The notes under the pieces: generated by a model
Told to the model about the DNA's origin: nothing
What the model saw: the letters and a program-made list of their open reading frames with translations, nothing else
Databases searched by the model: none
NCBI GenBank assembly: GCA_000611775.1
Contig: KK106982.1
Location: 186,001-250,000 of the forward strand
Direction of reading: 5' to 3'
Length of the DNA stretch: 64,000 nucleotides
From: Umbilicaria muhlenbergii
Lineage: Eukaryota > Ascomycota > Lecanoromycetes > Umbilicariales > Umbilicariaceae
Position numbers and translations under genes: made by a program
Part shown: positions 35,701 through 47,679 of the stretch, piece by piece
How positions within the stretch are numbered: position 1 is the first letter of the stretch
How the letters are laid out: every line of letters begins with the position of its first letter

Positions 35701-37104
35701 GTATCTGCGTTCCTACTAAGCACACAACAGATATCAGCGAGACGGGATGCTGCGGAAGCGGTATAGCAACGTGCTGGGTATGTTAACAGTTCTTCGGTGT
35801 CTAACAGCCCACCTATTCCTTACTCAATCGACGATAGAAGAGCTCTTTGAATTGGAAGACGTTGAGCGCTTGTTCCAGGCCACCATTGGCGAGACAGATA
35901 GCATCAAGATCCAAAACCGGAACATGCTTATGCAGATGCGAAAGCTTATCACGGAGAAGAACAAGCCTCCGGAGTCTGCTCAGACGTCTCAAGATGGAGA
36001 GGCTTCTGCAGTCGCAGATACTGAAGACGAGGGCCCAATCAGTCAGAGTCAGCCTCTCATCTTCAAATTCCGTCGCTATCTCCGGGATTTGAGAGCGAAT
36101 TCCCACTGGTCCGAACTAGAAGCTCGCAGCTTGTGTCACCGGTGTACAGATTTGCCTACCGACCCTTATGTCACTTCGTGCATGCACGTCTACTGCAAGG
36201 AATGTCTCATCGCCATGTCATACGTTGCGTCGTTGAATGGCAACGACCGCACAAGTTGCATCGCCTGCGGCAACATCTATACCGAATCCAGACCCTGCGA
36301 AGGTCTTAAAGAACTTGAGGCAGGGGACCCCACCACTCAATCACCCCAACCGGAGATTACCCCAAGAGCTCGTCGTCTCGGCAAAGATCCGGAGCAAGCA
36401 ATGAAGTGGATTGACTTTGAAGGTCAAGTGTTGCCATCCGCGAAGACCGCGGCGCTAGTGGCCCAGGCCGAGTTATGGTTTGCGGAGGAGCCGAAGACCA
36501 AGATTGTCATCTTCAGCCAGTTCCAGATGATGATAAGAATTATCGCCCGTGTATGTCAGCAGCGCGGTTGGGACTACTGCACCTATCACGGCAAGATGAC
36601 GCACGGAGCGCGCGAGCAAGCTATCCGTGACTTCAAGAATATAGCGAGCAAGCGGATCCTTATCATGAGCTTGAAAGCAGGAGGTATCGGGCTCAATCTG
36701 ACCATGGCGAGCCGCGTTATCTGCATCGATCTTTGGTGGAATAGGAGTGTCGAGCAACAAGGTACGAAGCCCGACTTTCAGAAACTAATAACTCCTGCTA
36801 ATATAGCCCAGCATTCTGCCGCATCTTCCGCATCGGACAGGAGTCCGAGACCCGCATCACGAGGTTCGTAGTCAAGAACACAGTCGACGAAAAGTTGCAG
36901 ACGATGCAGGAAGACAAGGAAGTCGCCATCGGGAAGGCTATGGACCAGACTCCGAGCAAATTAAGTCTAACGGACCTTATGCGGCTGTTTGGACCGGTGC
37001 ACGAGGATGCTGATCGCAAAGCCTTCATTATCGTCGACGACGATGATGAGTTTGATGCGGAGGTTCCTCGTGTCGAGACTAATGACCTACCGATGGTCCA
37101 ATAA
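32795..37104 (+). CDS. SNF2-family ATPase with RING finger, Uls1/Ris1 type
   Basis: A nuclear DNA translocase with a ubiquitin-ligase RING inserted in the helicase core. Exons are 32795-33762, 33815-33961, 34017-34189, 34240-35348, 35409-35677, 35731-36761 and 36812-37104, giving 1,329 residues. The N-terminus is acidic and disordered and carries two likely SUMO-interacting motifs, DDIVILEE (about residue 155) and PIVISDTDTD (about 187). The helicase has Walker A DEMGFGKT (about 625), the DEAQ box LDEAQAIKN (about 757), the motif LSGTPVQNN, a RING (CHRC ... CMHVYCKEC ... CIAC, about 1023-1070) and C-terminal motifs FSQFQMM, SLKAGGIGLNLT and IFRIGQ. RING plus SUMO motifs fits Uls1; Rad5 is less likely because no HIRAN domain is seen. 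Most introns are 50-60 nt. The fourth (35349-35408) is 60 nt, in frame and without a stop. The fifth exon phase and the intron at 34190-34239 are inferred. Confidence 0.88.
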
Positions 37105-37835
37105 GTGGCTGGAATTGCGCAGCACTTCTTGACATGGAGGTCTTTTCAACTATCTAAGCGTCTCACTTGCACGAAGAAAATCCCAAGCACATACCCTCAG
37201 CACCTCGGCGAATCCCCCCACCCAGCCCCGTTTGATTTTCACTCTCCCAATCTGCCCCTATGTTTACTCGTGCTTGGTTCACATATGCTAAATACACACA
37301 GCATGTCCGCATTGTTCCTTAGCAGCTAACAGTCGACGTGCTCTTTATTCATTGGAGCAACCACTCAGGGGACCCTTAGCGGTATACTTGGCAAATAGCA
37401 TTTCAAGTTGGAATTTCAAAATCTAAACTCTGTGATTATAATCAACATCAATACTAGTTATAACACTTAACCATAAACTAGACAGTGCATCTAGTGCATA
37501 CGGGGGGCGCCTCCGGTATGGTGAGGGCGGGATAGATATGGGTCCATACCCCTAGGGCTTAGGGCATGCAATCACGACCTTTCCTATATTTCCTTAACGC
37601 GACACTATGATGCGAGGAACAAGATAGCAGTGGCCTTGTCCTCAATTAACACTAAGTTTTGAATATACTCTACATAGCAGATATATAGTCAAAGCGAATG
37701 GCAGCAGCAACAGGGGGGTTCCCCGCCTACCAAAGCACTGGCATTAGGCCTTAAGGACACGATTTCCGCGAATTTCTAGGAGTCATTGAGCGCTATAACC
37801 GGCAGATTTTAAGTTCTACATATAGCGCAGTCTGT
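37105..37835. other. Gene-free AT-richer stretch
   Basis: About 730 bases follow the SNF2/RING gene. No gene is supported. Around 37495-37565 is a GC-rich patch with GGGGGGCGCC and several short palindromes (for example TATGGGTCCATA). It could be part of a decayed element, but I recognise no family. Confidence 0.4.
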
Positions 37836-38032
37836 TGTTGATATAGTGCTGGAGGTCGCCTGGATCCCTTCAGAGCTGGTACTTATTTGGACCCGACGTG
37901 GGCCGTGTTGACACGGCATAAGTAGCCGTCCGCTGTTGATATAGTGCTTGGGGTCGCCTGGATCCCCTACGAACTGCCACTTGTTTTGACCCGGCGGAAG
38001 GCGTGTCTAGACAGTATAAGTGGCAGTCCTCA
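37836..38032. repeat. Two abutting ~98-bp direct repeats with internal inverted repeats
   Basis: Copies start at 37836 and 37934. Each opens with TGTTGATATAGTGCT, then GGTCGCCTGGATCCC. Each contains an inner inverted pair: TACTTAT with ATAAGTA in copy 1, and TGCCACTT with AAGTGGCA in copy 2. Sequence between the conserved blocks is diverged. They may be ends of a decayed mobile element. No coding sequence accompanies them. Confidence 0.6.
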
Positions 38033-38679
38033 GCTGGAGGTCCTCCCGACCAGTCAACAACCGAGACAGATCTTGAGAACCAGTCACTGCAGAGAGGGGA
38101 GAATCCGGATCCTTACAACACCCACTTCAAGGATTTAGATACATCGCTTTCGCTCTTTTAGCATCGAGAGGGCCAATGTTCTAGAGACTGCCACTTCGGC
38201 GAATTTCCCCTGAGTACCCCTTTTTCCGGCTGTTTTATACCTCAACTCTTTTTTAATAGTGATTTTCTGAAGTGAATGTTAGATACTCTGTAAACACCAA
38301 GTAACAGATATTCTACCCCAAGGCTTGGATAAGGAATGATATATCCAACGCTGGCCACCCAACCCCAAACCCTAACCACGATATAGTACATATTTGACCT
38401 TAATCACTCAGCCGCTCACTGCGCTCACATTGAATCCTCACCCTGCTCACTGTGCTCACCCACTGATCCCAACCTACCCGACTCTTGTCGATGTGTTTTC
38501 AGGGTAGATTATTCATCTTCGCAGAAGCAGTGGTACAATATTCATTAGTTAGTGTAATTTACTTTTCGGTGGTCACACCTTCCCACCTGCCTCACGGCAA
38601 CGCGGGACAGAACCACTGATATTTTCAAAGAATAGTACATGTAGGACAGATCTCCATCAACAACACAACATCAGACAAG
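38033..38679. other. Gene-free stretch, likely decayed repeats
   Basis: About 650 bases have no supported gene. Two similar segments (CCGCTCACTGCGCTCAC and CTGCTCACTGTGCTCAC) recur about 35 bases apart near 38410-38460. The last ~50 bases form a CA-rich leader before the small frame at 38680. Confidence 0.4.
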
Positions 38680-38868
38680 ATGACTCAATTCAATTATCAG
38701 CATCTCACTGATGCCTTCACTGCTGCTGATGAGGAGTGTGCAACGCTCTCAAACATTTCAGCAGTTAGCAATAGTCAAGCTCTTGTTGATATCATAAGAG
38801 AGTTGCGCATTGAGATCTTACAAACAGCTATACAAATAACACAGCAGTTTAAACATCATTTAAGCTGA
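38680..38868 (+). CDS. Small protein fragment (62 aa), probably truncated member of a fungal multicopy family
   Basis: The frame encodes MTQFNYQHLTDAFTAADEEC... and ends after a helix-forming stretch (ALVDIIRELRIEILQTAIQI) at a TAA/TGA-rich segment. The N-terminal pattern resembles, from memory, a family of hypothetical proteins repeated in mould genomes, which I cannot confirm. A second protein-like piece in a plus frame at about 39057-39206 (DRHNRLVQRFSHNDEAQ ... LPVPGSTIQPQP) could be a later part of the same gene. Together they look like a decayed or intron-split copy. Function is unknown. Confidence 0.35.
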   Translation: MTQFNYQHLTDAFTAADEECATLSNISAVSNSQALVDIIRELRIEILQTAIQITQQFKHHLS

Positions 38869-39321
38869 CTTTACTACTCTCTAAATCAACATTACTACTC
38901 TCTGAACAGACATCACTTCTTGATTAAATGCAAGGTAAGATCTTTTTGCTTTTTTTCAGCTTTGCAAAATAACATTTTATTCAGTGAGGCAAATTTTTTG
39001 CTAGACTTTATAATTTTATCATCAACAACTCTCACACGATCTTTCAACCTCTTCGAGACAGGCACAATAGGCTTGTGCAGAGGTTTTCACATAATGATGA
39101 AGCACAATCAGATCTCCTGCGCGGGCAGCGGAACAGAGACATAGTGGCCGAAGCTGATGACAGTCGACAGTTGCCAGTGCCGGGTTCCACAATTCAACCT
39201 CAACCATGATCCTTTCTGCAATGGCACCCAGTGGAACGATTTTCCCAGGTTGATTGAGGGCATCTTTTCACAGGTCACTTTCATCTCAATCAGTCACCTT
39301 GCTATAGCCTCTACCGATGGC

Positions 39322-41293
39322 TCAGGCATACAGATGCCCTGGCTCAGGTCTGTTGTTCTCCCCAGTGACGTCTCTGGCTGTAGTGAAAGAACAATGACCG
39401 ACTCGTGACTCAGGGTTTTGAGACACCACACCCCATTGTACTTGAAACATATGAGCCTCTATATCACGAAATGGCCAATGGCAAGCAGCGCTAATGACGG
39501 CACTGCATGTTGAGGCTAAAGGCATTCCGTTGCGGTATCGTCCAAAGACCCCAATGAGAATCAAGACTAGAAGAAGCGCAAAGCCAATTGTGAGTGCTAC
39601 AGCATGTCAGTAATTTTCCAGCGCTAATATGAAGGCTCAGAGCGCTCACAGATTATGATGGCTATACAGCTATATCCAGAGGTAGCGGTCCGATTCGCTA
39701 CGTCCTCCATCCCATTGGAGAGGAAGCGGGTCAGGTATACCACAAAAACACACTGAGAAATCGTGTAGTGAAGGGCACTGAAAACAATGAGTATTGGCAG
39801 ACCATATTTTAAGGGCACAGAAATGAAATAGCTGGACCGCTGATGACCCTGCAGCGTAGTCACCCGAAGTATTTTTCGAATCTTCCCAAATCTATCCCAT
39901 TCATCGGCCACCAGCATAGCCGTCAGTACAGCGTTATACGCTAGATAGAGAAGTAATATCACGAATTGCCAGAGATTTGAAAATCCTGCATTCAGATAGA
40001 GTGCTCTTGCAGACGGCTAACAAATATGTCAGCCTCCTTACATCGCAAGTGGCAAGAATCCTCATACGCCAATCTCAATGAAGCCGATCGATGATTTTGG
40101 CTGAACCGCGCCAAAAACCATGTTGATTAAAGAATGTAGGTCAGTCGGGTATTTTCTGTTGTTGAGTCCTGCAATACCGGAAGCCAAGAGAATAACTCCG
40201 GTGATGAGTGTCGTAAGGGATCTAATGTACATTACTCGGTAATCGCTTCGCATCTTATGACAGAATACAACCTACGAGCCAATGCACAATGCCCATCTCT
40301 TCCAAGTAACGGCATGTAGCCATCGTGGCTGTTGGTCTTGGTATTTCTGAGCAGCGGGTGTCCGCCAGAATGCATCACTATTAGAGACCTGCTGCTTCGA
40401 AACAATACTCATCCTTCGTGTCGGTTTGTCAGGGTTCTGCAAGGAGCATATTGCGTCGCCGATAACGGATAGCGAAGGATCATGGTGGTGTGAGTAGTAT
40501 ACTGCAGTGTAGCAGATACAGATGAATTTGAAGAGGTTGCATAAGCACACGACTGAGAAACCACATCAGTTTTGCATTAGTGAGTTCAGTAAGTATATTT
40601 TGTAAGTGGAAGAAACCTACTTAACATTACTGAGAATGAATACTCAACGCTGCAAAGGTCCTCTAACGACCGCTGACTGCTTAGACAGTAGTCAATCTTA
40701 TAACCGCCAATATTCCAATCTTGTACGGCCTGTACCTGCTGCGCTGAAGGTAGACTGGCTAATCTTCCGCAATCAACAGTGTTCGGAGCCGCACAAAGAG
40801 GATACCCAATGTCCCAGGTGCCTGAAATCGTCATTCCATAGACAAGTAAAGAATTTTTGCTCTTGGGGGCTTCAGAACTGACCATAATGAAATCTGAGCG
40901 ATTTCCAAGCATGGTGTTATATGTAAGAAGACAGGTGAGGGGATCTAAAAGGGTATAATATGTGCGGTCTACTATGAGTATGTTGGACGTAGACTCAAGA
41001 TCTTCCCAAACCAAAGGTGTACTTTGTTCCCAAGCAGTCTCTGTGATGTTGGAAAGCCTGACCTGGCGCTTGAAGATTGATCGAAGGTGTTGAACCCAGG
41101 CTTTTGTTGGATTAGCTATAGGACGCTAAGGTACCAACAAGACTTACGTAGAATATAGGATGAGCCACCCCAGAGAGTGGTATAATGGTGCCCAGAGTCC
41201 AAAGATTGATCATTAAGTATAGTGATCGCGTTCGCGGGATCACTCCTTCTCATGTTCAAAAGACGAATTTCATCAGGAGACAATTTCAGCGCT
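39322..41293 (-). CDS. DUF6536-family multipass membrane protein, N-terminus not found
   Basis: Minus-strand exons with consistent phase are about 41110-40621, 40552-40276, 40221-40068, 40016-39650 and 39596-39322, with introns of about 50-70 nt. An earlier exon, about 41293-41154, is less sure. Family-like landmarks in order are IDYCLSSQRSLEDLCSVEYS, CNLFKFICICYTAV, DAFWRTPAAQKYQDQQPRWL, FGAVQPKSSI, LLYLAYNAVLTAMLVADEWDRF, QRSSYFISVPLKYGLPILI, NGMPLASTCSAVISAACH, WGVV and the ending VGHCSFTTA...LYA. Fungal DUF6536 proteins share exactly this order and are predicted plasma-membrane proteins of unknown function. The usual N-terminal portion (a WR-G motif, first helices and an ASNYCMQCL motif) is not visible upstream to 41640. 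The gene may be truncated, or its first exons may have diverged. No function is assigned to the family. Confidence 0.65.
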
Positions 41294-42215
41294 ATGAGAA
41301 TCAATGATGAGAAGAATGTTATGGAAGACTTCTGTTAATCGTACATTTCAAGGACACAAGATCAAGATATCTGATCAGACTATCTTACGTGCAGCCAGCC
41401 ATGACAATAATAGAATTATGGCTGCTGCTCTGTGTTACGTTCACATCGTAGTGTGCCAATCAAGGAGTCTTTCGCCAACCGCGTTACTCAAGGAAGCATG
41501 CCTCCCAGCGAGGCAATTTTTACCATGCAGAATCCTGTCGTGGAACCAGACTCGGCATGAGAGGCCTGGAACCAATCTTTCCGACACCAATTCCAAGGAC
41601 AAAGTGAACTAGCGCAACAAAGGCCATGTGAGCCAATTGAGTCGATTGTGATTGCTAAAAAAGAGTTGTTCCACGAGCGATCAGTACATATCTTGTGTGT
41701 TCAAGGTATATTTCAATACAAGCACTCATACATAGCAGCAAATCAGGTTGTAAATGATAGAGAATAAACTATAAACAAGGTATTACAAAGATATATGCAT
41801 TATGACTAATGGAAGAGGATGTTCAGAGCGCAAGAATCTGTTGTTCTCGGGCTACATGATGCATATAGACACATAGAAATATATGCATTACTATAGGGGG
41901 TGTGTAGCTAGACCCTAAACTCATAGTAATCATGTAAATATGAGTTCTAATTTGCCAATGAGCAAAGGAGAAGTTATATTTACTATTTGAAATATCCAAT
42001 AAATCATTTAATTTCAAAAATAAAAAGCGGGCTTCTAGATTGAGAGAAATGACGACTTTGAAAACTCTCAAGGACTCTCAGGGGCGGGGTTACTCGGGGG
42101 TCATGAGCCGCTCACAAAGCCCCAAGTAAGAGGGGCGCTTGGGGGGTATTCGCCGTGCCACTTTATGGTCTCCATATGTCTGACGCCTGATAGGTCACAG
42201 CTCCTTGATGCTTCC
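41294..42215. other. Gene-free AT-rich stretch
   Basis: About 900 bases. The first ~300 could contain lost 5' exons of the DUF6536 gene. 41690-42060 is AT-rich with no open frame of note. No repeats with defined ends were seen. Confidence 0.45.
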
Positions 42216-43223
42216 CTAAGTCAGTACCACAATCTTTCCGCCCGCCCTATTCTCCTCCATGCAGCGATGCGCCTCCACGATATCACCCAGGTGAAAGACT
42301 TCCCCGATCTGAATACGCAACGTACCCGCCGCAACCTGCTGGGCCAGTTCTTCCAGCGGCGTCTGCATGAAGTTATCTGACTCGTAGGTGGTCAAGCAGA
42401 CGGCCGTCGGGATGGAATCCATGGGCGCGAAATTTTCAATGGACCATTTGTTGCCCACAATTCCCGTCATACAAACAATCCCACCCGCTTTGGCGCACTG
42501 CAGCGAGTCCTCCAACGTCGTCGTGCCGACCAGTTCAAGCACTTTGTCGAAGCCCTCCGGATGCAATTCCCTAACCCGTTCCGCAATCGCCCCATCGTCA
42601 ACAACGACCTGATCGGCACCACTCGCGCGCAGCATCCCCTCACGGTCAGGCTTCCGAGTTGTCGACGCAACAAAAGCACCATGCTTCTTCGCAATCGCCG
42701 CAGCCGCCAACCCGACCGAAGTGGTGCCGCCACGGATCAGTAACCGCTCGTCGCGTCCCAGCCGCAGCGCCACAAACAGCGACCCCCACGCCGTCGTCAG
42801 CATTTCCGGCATAGCACCGAGAGTTTCCCACGGAAGTTCCGTCCTGACGACCTGCACCTGCGCCGCCGGCACGCAGGTATATTCGGCATAGCCACCGTCA
42901 AAAGCGCGGCCCATACCACCCATCACTGTGGCCACGACTTCACCTTCGCTGAATTCGTTGCCGGGGGCCTCTTCAACGGTCCCGACGGCTTCGATTCCTA
43001 GGACGCGGGGGAAGGCGACGTTTGGGGAATGGCCTTGGCGTGTGAATAGCTCGGAGCGATTGAGGCCGAATGCTTTGACTCGGATTGTTACTTGGCCTGG
43101 GTGAGGTTGGGGGATGTCCTGCGTCTCGATCTTGAGAACCTCGGGGCCACCTGGTTTGTGGATTACGGCGGCTTTCATGGTTATGGTCGTTGTGTCTTTG
43201 GGCTGGGAGAGGGAGTTCGCCAT
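42216..43223 (-). CDS. Medium-chain dehydrogenase/reductase, quinone-oxidoreductase-like
   Basis: A complete single-exon gene of 335 residues. MDR-superfamily quinone oxidoreductases use NADPH to reduce quinones or enones in the cytosol. The N-terminal GroES-like domain carries KPGGPEVLKI (about residues 23-32), AFGLNRSELFTRQGHSP (about 52-68) and FPRVLGIEAVGTVEEAPG (about 71-88). The dinucleotide-binding site is a variant glycine motif, RGGTTSVGLAAAAIAKKHGA (about 163-182), followed by STTRKPDR, whose arginine suggests NADPH preference. No catalytic-zinc cysteine set is visible, so it is a zinc-independent member. The end KIVVLT is typical. A second methionine at residue 16 (MKAAVIHKPGG) could be the true start, because the family usually begins there. 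No neighbouring pathway gene hints at a substrate. Confidence 0.9.
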   Translation of the reverse strand: MANSLSQPKDTTTITMKAAVIHKPGGPEVLKIETQDIPQPHPGQVTIRVKAFGLNRSELFTRQGHSPNVAFPRVLGIEAVGTVEEAPGNEFSEGEVVATVMGGMGRAFDGGYAEYTCVPAAQVQVVRTELPWETLGAMPEMLTTAWGSLFVALRLGRDERLLIRGGTTSVGLAAAAIAKKHGAFVASTTRKPDREGMLRASGADQVVVDDGAIAERVRELHPEGFDKVLELVGTTTLEDSLQCAKAGGIVCMTGIVGNKWSIENFAPMDSIPTAVCLTTYESDNFMQTPLEELAQQVAAGTLRIQIGEVFHLGDIVEAHRCMEENRAGGKIVVLT

Positions 43224-46200
43224 TTTACGCTTCGGGAATTATGTGAGGGGAAGAGGCAGGAGTTTGAAACTTTCCAACTTTCCAGGAATTGGATGGCGTG
43301 AAGATAAAAGTAGTTCTCAGGCCGTTACAACCCCTCAGCGCCATCGTAAGGCGTTTTGGTGATCTCCCCTCATATCACCTCCGGTTGCATTGCTAATATG
43401 ACACCAACACCATAGACAAGGCAAAGTCGGAGTGTCGGTCGGTTTCAACTCCGCGATCTGAACGAGCACTTAACTGCCGTGTTTGGTCATCTAATTGTAA
43501 GCAAGATATGAAATAGTGCAGCCACTTAGGTCTGACGGCGGTCATATCGGTCGAACCGTTACCATTTATTGGTTAGTACTGATTCTACTACTGCACGAAC
43601 AAATGGCAAGGTGCAGGTCTGCGCCAGATCACCCTGCAGCAAGTTAACCTCGTTTACCCGAATCCAAGCCCGAGCCTAAATAGGCATAGGCAGAACTGCG
43701 TCAAAGGTAACCACACACGTCCTGCAGCGCAATAGGACTCCCAACCATGCGTGTTCTCGAGGCGTCGGCTGTGGCAAGCTTGGAGAACCAGTACGGTCTG
43801 AGCCTAACACTGCCGAAGTGTGTTGTACTCTGTGAGTCCACACGAGGAAAACCCGGGCGGCTAGACCGGCTGGATGAGCCAGCGTCACTGGCTAGTGAAG
43901 AGCGAGGTGCTACCCGACTTGGTCAACGCAGGAGGTTTGCATAGATGAGACCACTATGTAGCAAGTCTTTCTGTCGTTACACTATGTACCAATATCATTC
44001 TGTTGCGTTTGTGTATTTTCGTATACGGTCCCGGCCGCTCCAGACGAGCTCAGTATGTATATGTATGGAATATACAGGAGGATTGACATACACCGCCTAT
44101 ATTCTCAAGAACACTTGTTCCTCCTACCCGGGCCTCCTAAGTCGCAGGTACTGAAGTCCAAAGGTACTAGATGCTACGTACCTCATCCGACTCAACCCTC
44201 AGACCCCAATCCAGCATATCTCGCATCCGCACTTGTATTGTCCAAGAACTCCACACCAACACAACAAAACCCCTCCACTACAGCTCGCCTCGTCGCTCAC
44301 TCTGGAGAATCCTCCTCCGGGCCAGCACCCACCCCCACAGCGGGTCCAAGGCCATCATCACGACCTTCAGCGGTGCCGGCACTTACTGGACTAATGAAGA
44401 ATTCGAACCTCAAGCAGTCTAAGTGACAGACAGGAGCGTTACGGTGTTTTCGTTGGCACTTTGACGCACCGGTCTTAGGCTTGGGCAAGGTGGTTAGGTA
44501 CCATTTCCCATCTTGTGTAGGTCGGCGATGGGCAGATCACTGACATGCAGCTTATGGAGGGCACTCCAGGGACAACTAACACTCTCTACACAGACGGCGA
44601 GCGCAGGTGTCAGAACCTTGCCGGAACGGGACGACTTTGAGCTTTAGACGGGGCACTAGGTCCCCGGCTCCCGCGGTTGCAACATGGTAGTGGGAGCTTA
44701 CAGCTTTGGAGTGCGTTTGGTCCTGCCTTGATCTCGCTGCGCTGCTTTCCTCGATGCATCTCTACGAGTTGGTTGTGAAACTTGCATTGGTTGGTTGCAA
44801 ACCTGCTATACCTTGTTACTTCATCGGTTCCTGCTCTGGCGCAAGCAATATGAGATCGATTGGCGTTGCAAAGGATATTCAGCACTTCTACAAGCGCAGA
44901 CTACAGAGTCCTCAATGTCTTCTATCTTCTGCACAGATAATTCTTCTCGCCATGTTTACATCTTTGTCGACTCGTCCGAGAGGTCTTCCAAGCCCTATCT
45001 GTCAAATATCATTTCATTTATTTGTCTTGCTGTTTGTCGAAAGTGAATTATCAGCCAGTGATACTTTACTCGTTTCCAGATATAGACTCTGTCACCCATT
45101 CATCTGACTCTCCACCAACTTTGATATGAATCCAAAAACATCCGCACCCTTTACTTCCCACCCCAACTGCCGCAAAATCTCCGCCTTGCCTCCGGCCCTG
45201 CAGTTGTTCCTACAAAGCAGCGCCGCAAAAGAAAGAATCCCCGCCGCCGCCTCCGTCACCACCCGATCCACATCCGCCGGCGCAATGGCATCATTTATAC
45301 GACTCCGCAGTGACAGCGGGTGCAATCATTCAGACCGAAACTCCTCTTCCACAGCAACGAGACAACATCCCTCGGGCCCGCCCAGTCGCCTCGCCTTCAC
45401 ACGGCGCCAAGATTTTCTTTGTCATGAGGATAAACGTGCTGCCAAGGTCCTCAATATGCAGTTCTTTCCACCAAATCACCCTCGGCCTGACGACAAAGCT
45501 CCGGCTACGCTTGATGATCACATCCCTGAGCAAGGGGGTATGGATACTGCGCTTCTTGATTAGCAGGTGCCTGATGCCGTTCATGACCGGTGGTCAGATG
45601 ATTGCTGTCGGTACGGCCGCTTCTTTGCTGCCGGTGAGGACGGCTTCGTCGACCGCGCGATGCGGGTCGTGACGGTGGTGAAGCTAGCTTCTAAGACAGC
45701 GGCCATCATGTCGATATACCGTCTAATGCCACAACGCCGGCGCCGTTGGTGTGAGCTACGAGGAGGCCGGTGCCGGAAATGTTGATTGGGCGGCCGTATG
45801 GGATTGGGCGAGCTCGGAGAGGAGGTTAGGATTCAAGGGAGTGGGTCTACCGTTGCTGTCCTCGGAGCTAACTGAGCTCTACATCGTCCGTTGCCAAAGG
45901 AAATGTCTGGTGGTGGACTCGTCGATGAGAATCCCAGCTGAAGACTGTCACTTGTTTTGTGCCTATCGCCTGCAATAAGGTAGTTTCGATGCCGAACAAC
46001 AAGCCCAGCCGGAACGAAACGAGCCCTAAACCCCAACCCTGACTATCCCCGAACCGCAACAGCACCCTACGGTGGCCATTCTCTTGTACAAACATCCACA
46101 GAGGCAATTTCGCCGTTGAACTAAACCAGCTTGCCAGACCAGCCATGAATCAACGAGAAGAAATCTGCATACAAACCCCCGGTCACCTTTCTCCGCGCGT

Positions 46201-47679
46201 TTCTACAAACCACGAAGTAAAGGCCCGCGCCTTAGTATCTTACACACCTTCGCACTGAAGCCCGATCGCTCACCCACCCACCCATCCTTCCTTCCATCCA
46301 TCCATCTATGCCTCAGAACCCGAACCAAACCAGAAACTGCGCCCAATCATCTCGGCACGACCCAATCGACCCTCTCCCCCTGCCCGCACCGGTCCACCAT
46401 CCCCCGTCAGCGAGTCCCCTTGTTGCGGCATCCAATCCCAGCAAGCCCTGAAACGTCCCTACACGGTCTCGCCCCCCTTCCCGCTTCCCCCTCTCCCCGT
46501 CAACCTCAGTGTCTGTCTTGACCACCACCACCACCACCATCCTCATCATCATCACCTCACCTCCACCCTCCCATTCTCCCTCTCCTCCCCCTCAGCATCC
46601 ATACCATCCACGTCACGACACCGCCCTCACCGCCCTCTACATCATCACCACCATCACCCCCACCTAGGTCCTTATTCCCGTCCTCCCACTTCCGCACCCC
46701 CTACATCCCTACTGCCCCCTTCTTTATCCCCCTCTTCATCAGCACCATCATCTCTCTTCATCAGCACCATCATCCCTCACACACCCACCCCTCCTCTCCT
46801 CTCACCACCATCTCAATCCGCGTCCCATCCCCACACACAACCTCCCCTTCCCTTCCCCTTCCCCTTCTTCCCCGCCCCCACCCCCCAGCCCCGCTCCCGA
46901 CCGCAGCGAAACACCATCCCATCACAACGCACGTGCACGCCACATCCTCACGGCTCGCCCAGTCCGCCTCTCGTTGATGCTGTGGGTTTGGATTGCGGTA
47001 TCGAAGGCAGACCCAACAGAGGGGGCGAGGGGTGAAAGGAAGGAAGAAAAGTAACTGAGAAACGGAGGGGCCGTGCTGAAGGGGTGAGAGAGTGGAGGAT
47101 AGATGGGAGGGGGAAGATGGATGAATGGATGAATGGATGGATGAATGGATGAATGGATGGATAGAAGGATGGGGTACCATTCTGCGCTCGCCGGGAGGGG
47201 TCCAAGGGCTGGGTTGCCGCTCAAGTATATAAACTCGAGGAGAAAACATGAGGAAAGAAACAGCATTCTCAGCACCAACCACACAGCAGACGGCAGAAAA
47301 ACGTGATCGATTCAACTCCATTCACTCATCCGCCCTACCACTACTCCCCGCGTCAATACTCCTATAAAGCGGAAAACTCTCTCTTCTTCTCTCTCTCATA
47401 TTAAACTATTCGTGCCCCCTCCCTCCAACGAACGAACGACTCCACTCCCCAACCGACCCCACAACCAACCGAGTCCGAAAAAAGAAGCAACGACAAAAAA
47501 GCTCGCGACGCTGATGGTATCACCATGGTATCATCTGATCCGCAACTCTGCACACAGATCTGGAGAAAAACAACCTCACGAACATTCGCACAACAAGGGG
47601 TATGACAACAACAAGGGTATTACTGCCAACAACATACGAAAAGCCACCACTTCCCCCTTCCCTAACCAGAAACACCCAC
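43224..47679. other. Long stretch without a convincing gene
   Basis: About 4.4 kb. Minus-strand GC-rich protein-like pieces occur at 45325-45092 (RSRINDAIAPADVDRVV ... LGWEVKGADVFGF) and, in other frames, around 45584-45330 and 45790-45740. They may be remains of one gene that I do not recognise. 46260-46900 is C-rich low complexity. A GGAT/GAAT repeat lies at 47117-47163. No RNA gene was recognised. Confidence 0.4.
47117..47163. repeat. GGAT/GAAT microsatellite
   Basis: About twelve 4-bp units alternate as ATGG ATGA ATGG ATGG. Translated on the minus strand they give a meaningless run of SIHPFIHPS-like residues. Confidence 0.85.

Noticed and set aside
38341-38400. CCCTAA-like bases suggesting an internal telomere repeat
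   Set aside because: Only a single imperfect occurrence; no tandem TTAGGG/CCCTAA run exists.
46770-47321. 183-codon minus-strand frame
   Set aside because: It spans the GGAT microsatellite (SIHPF-type residues) and has no family features.
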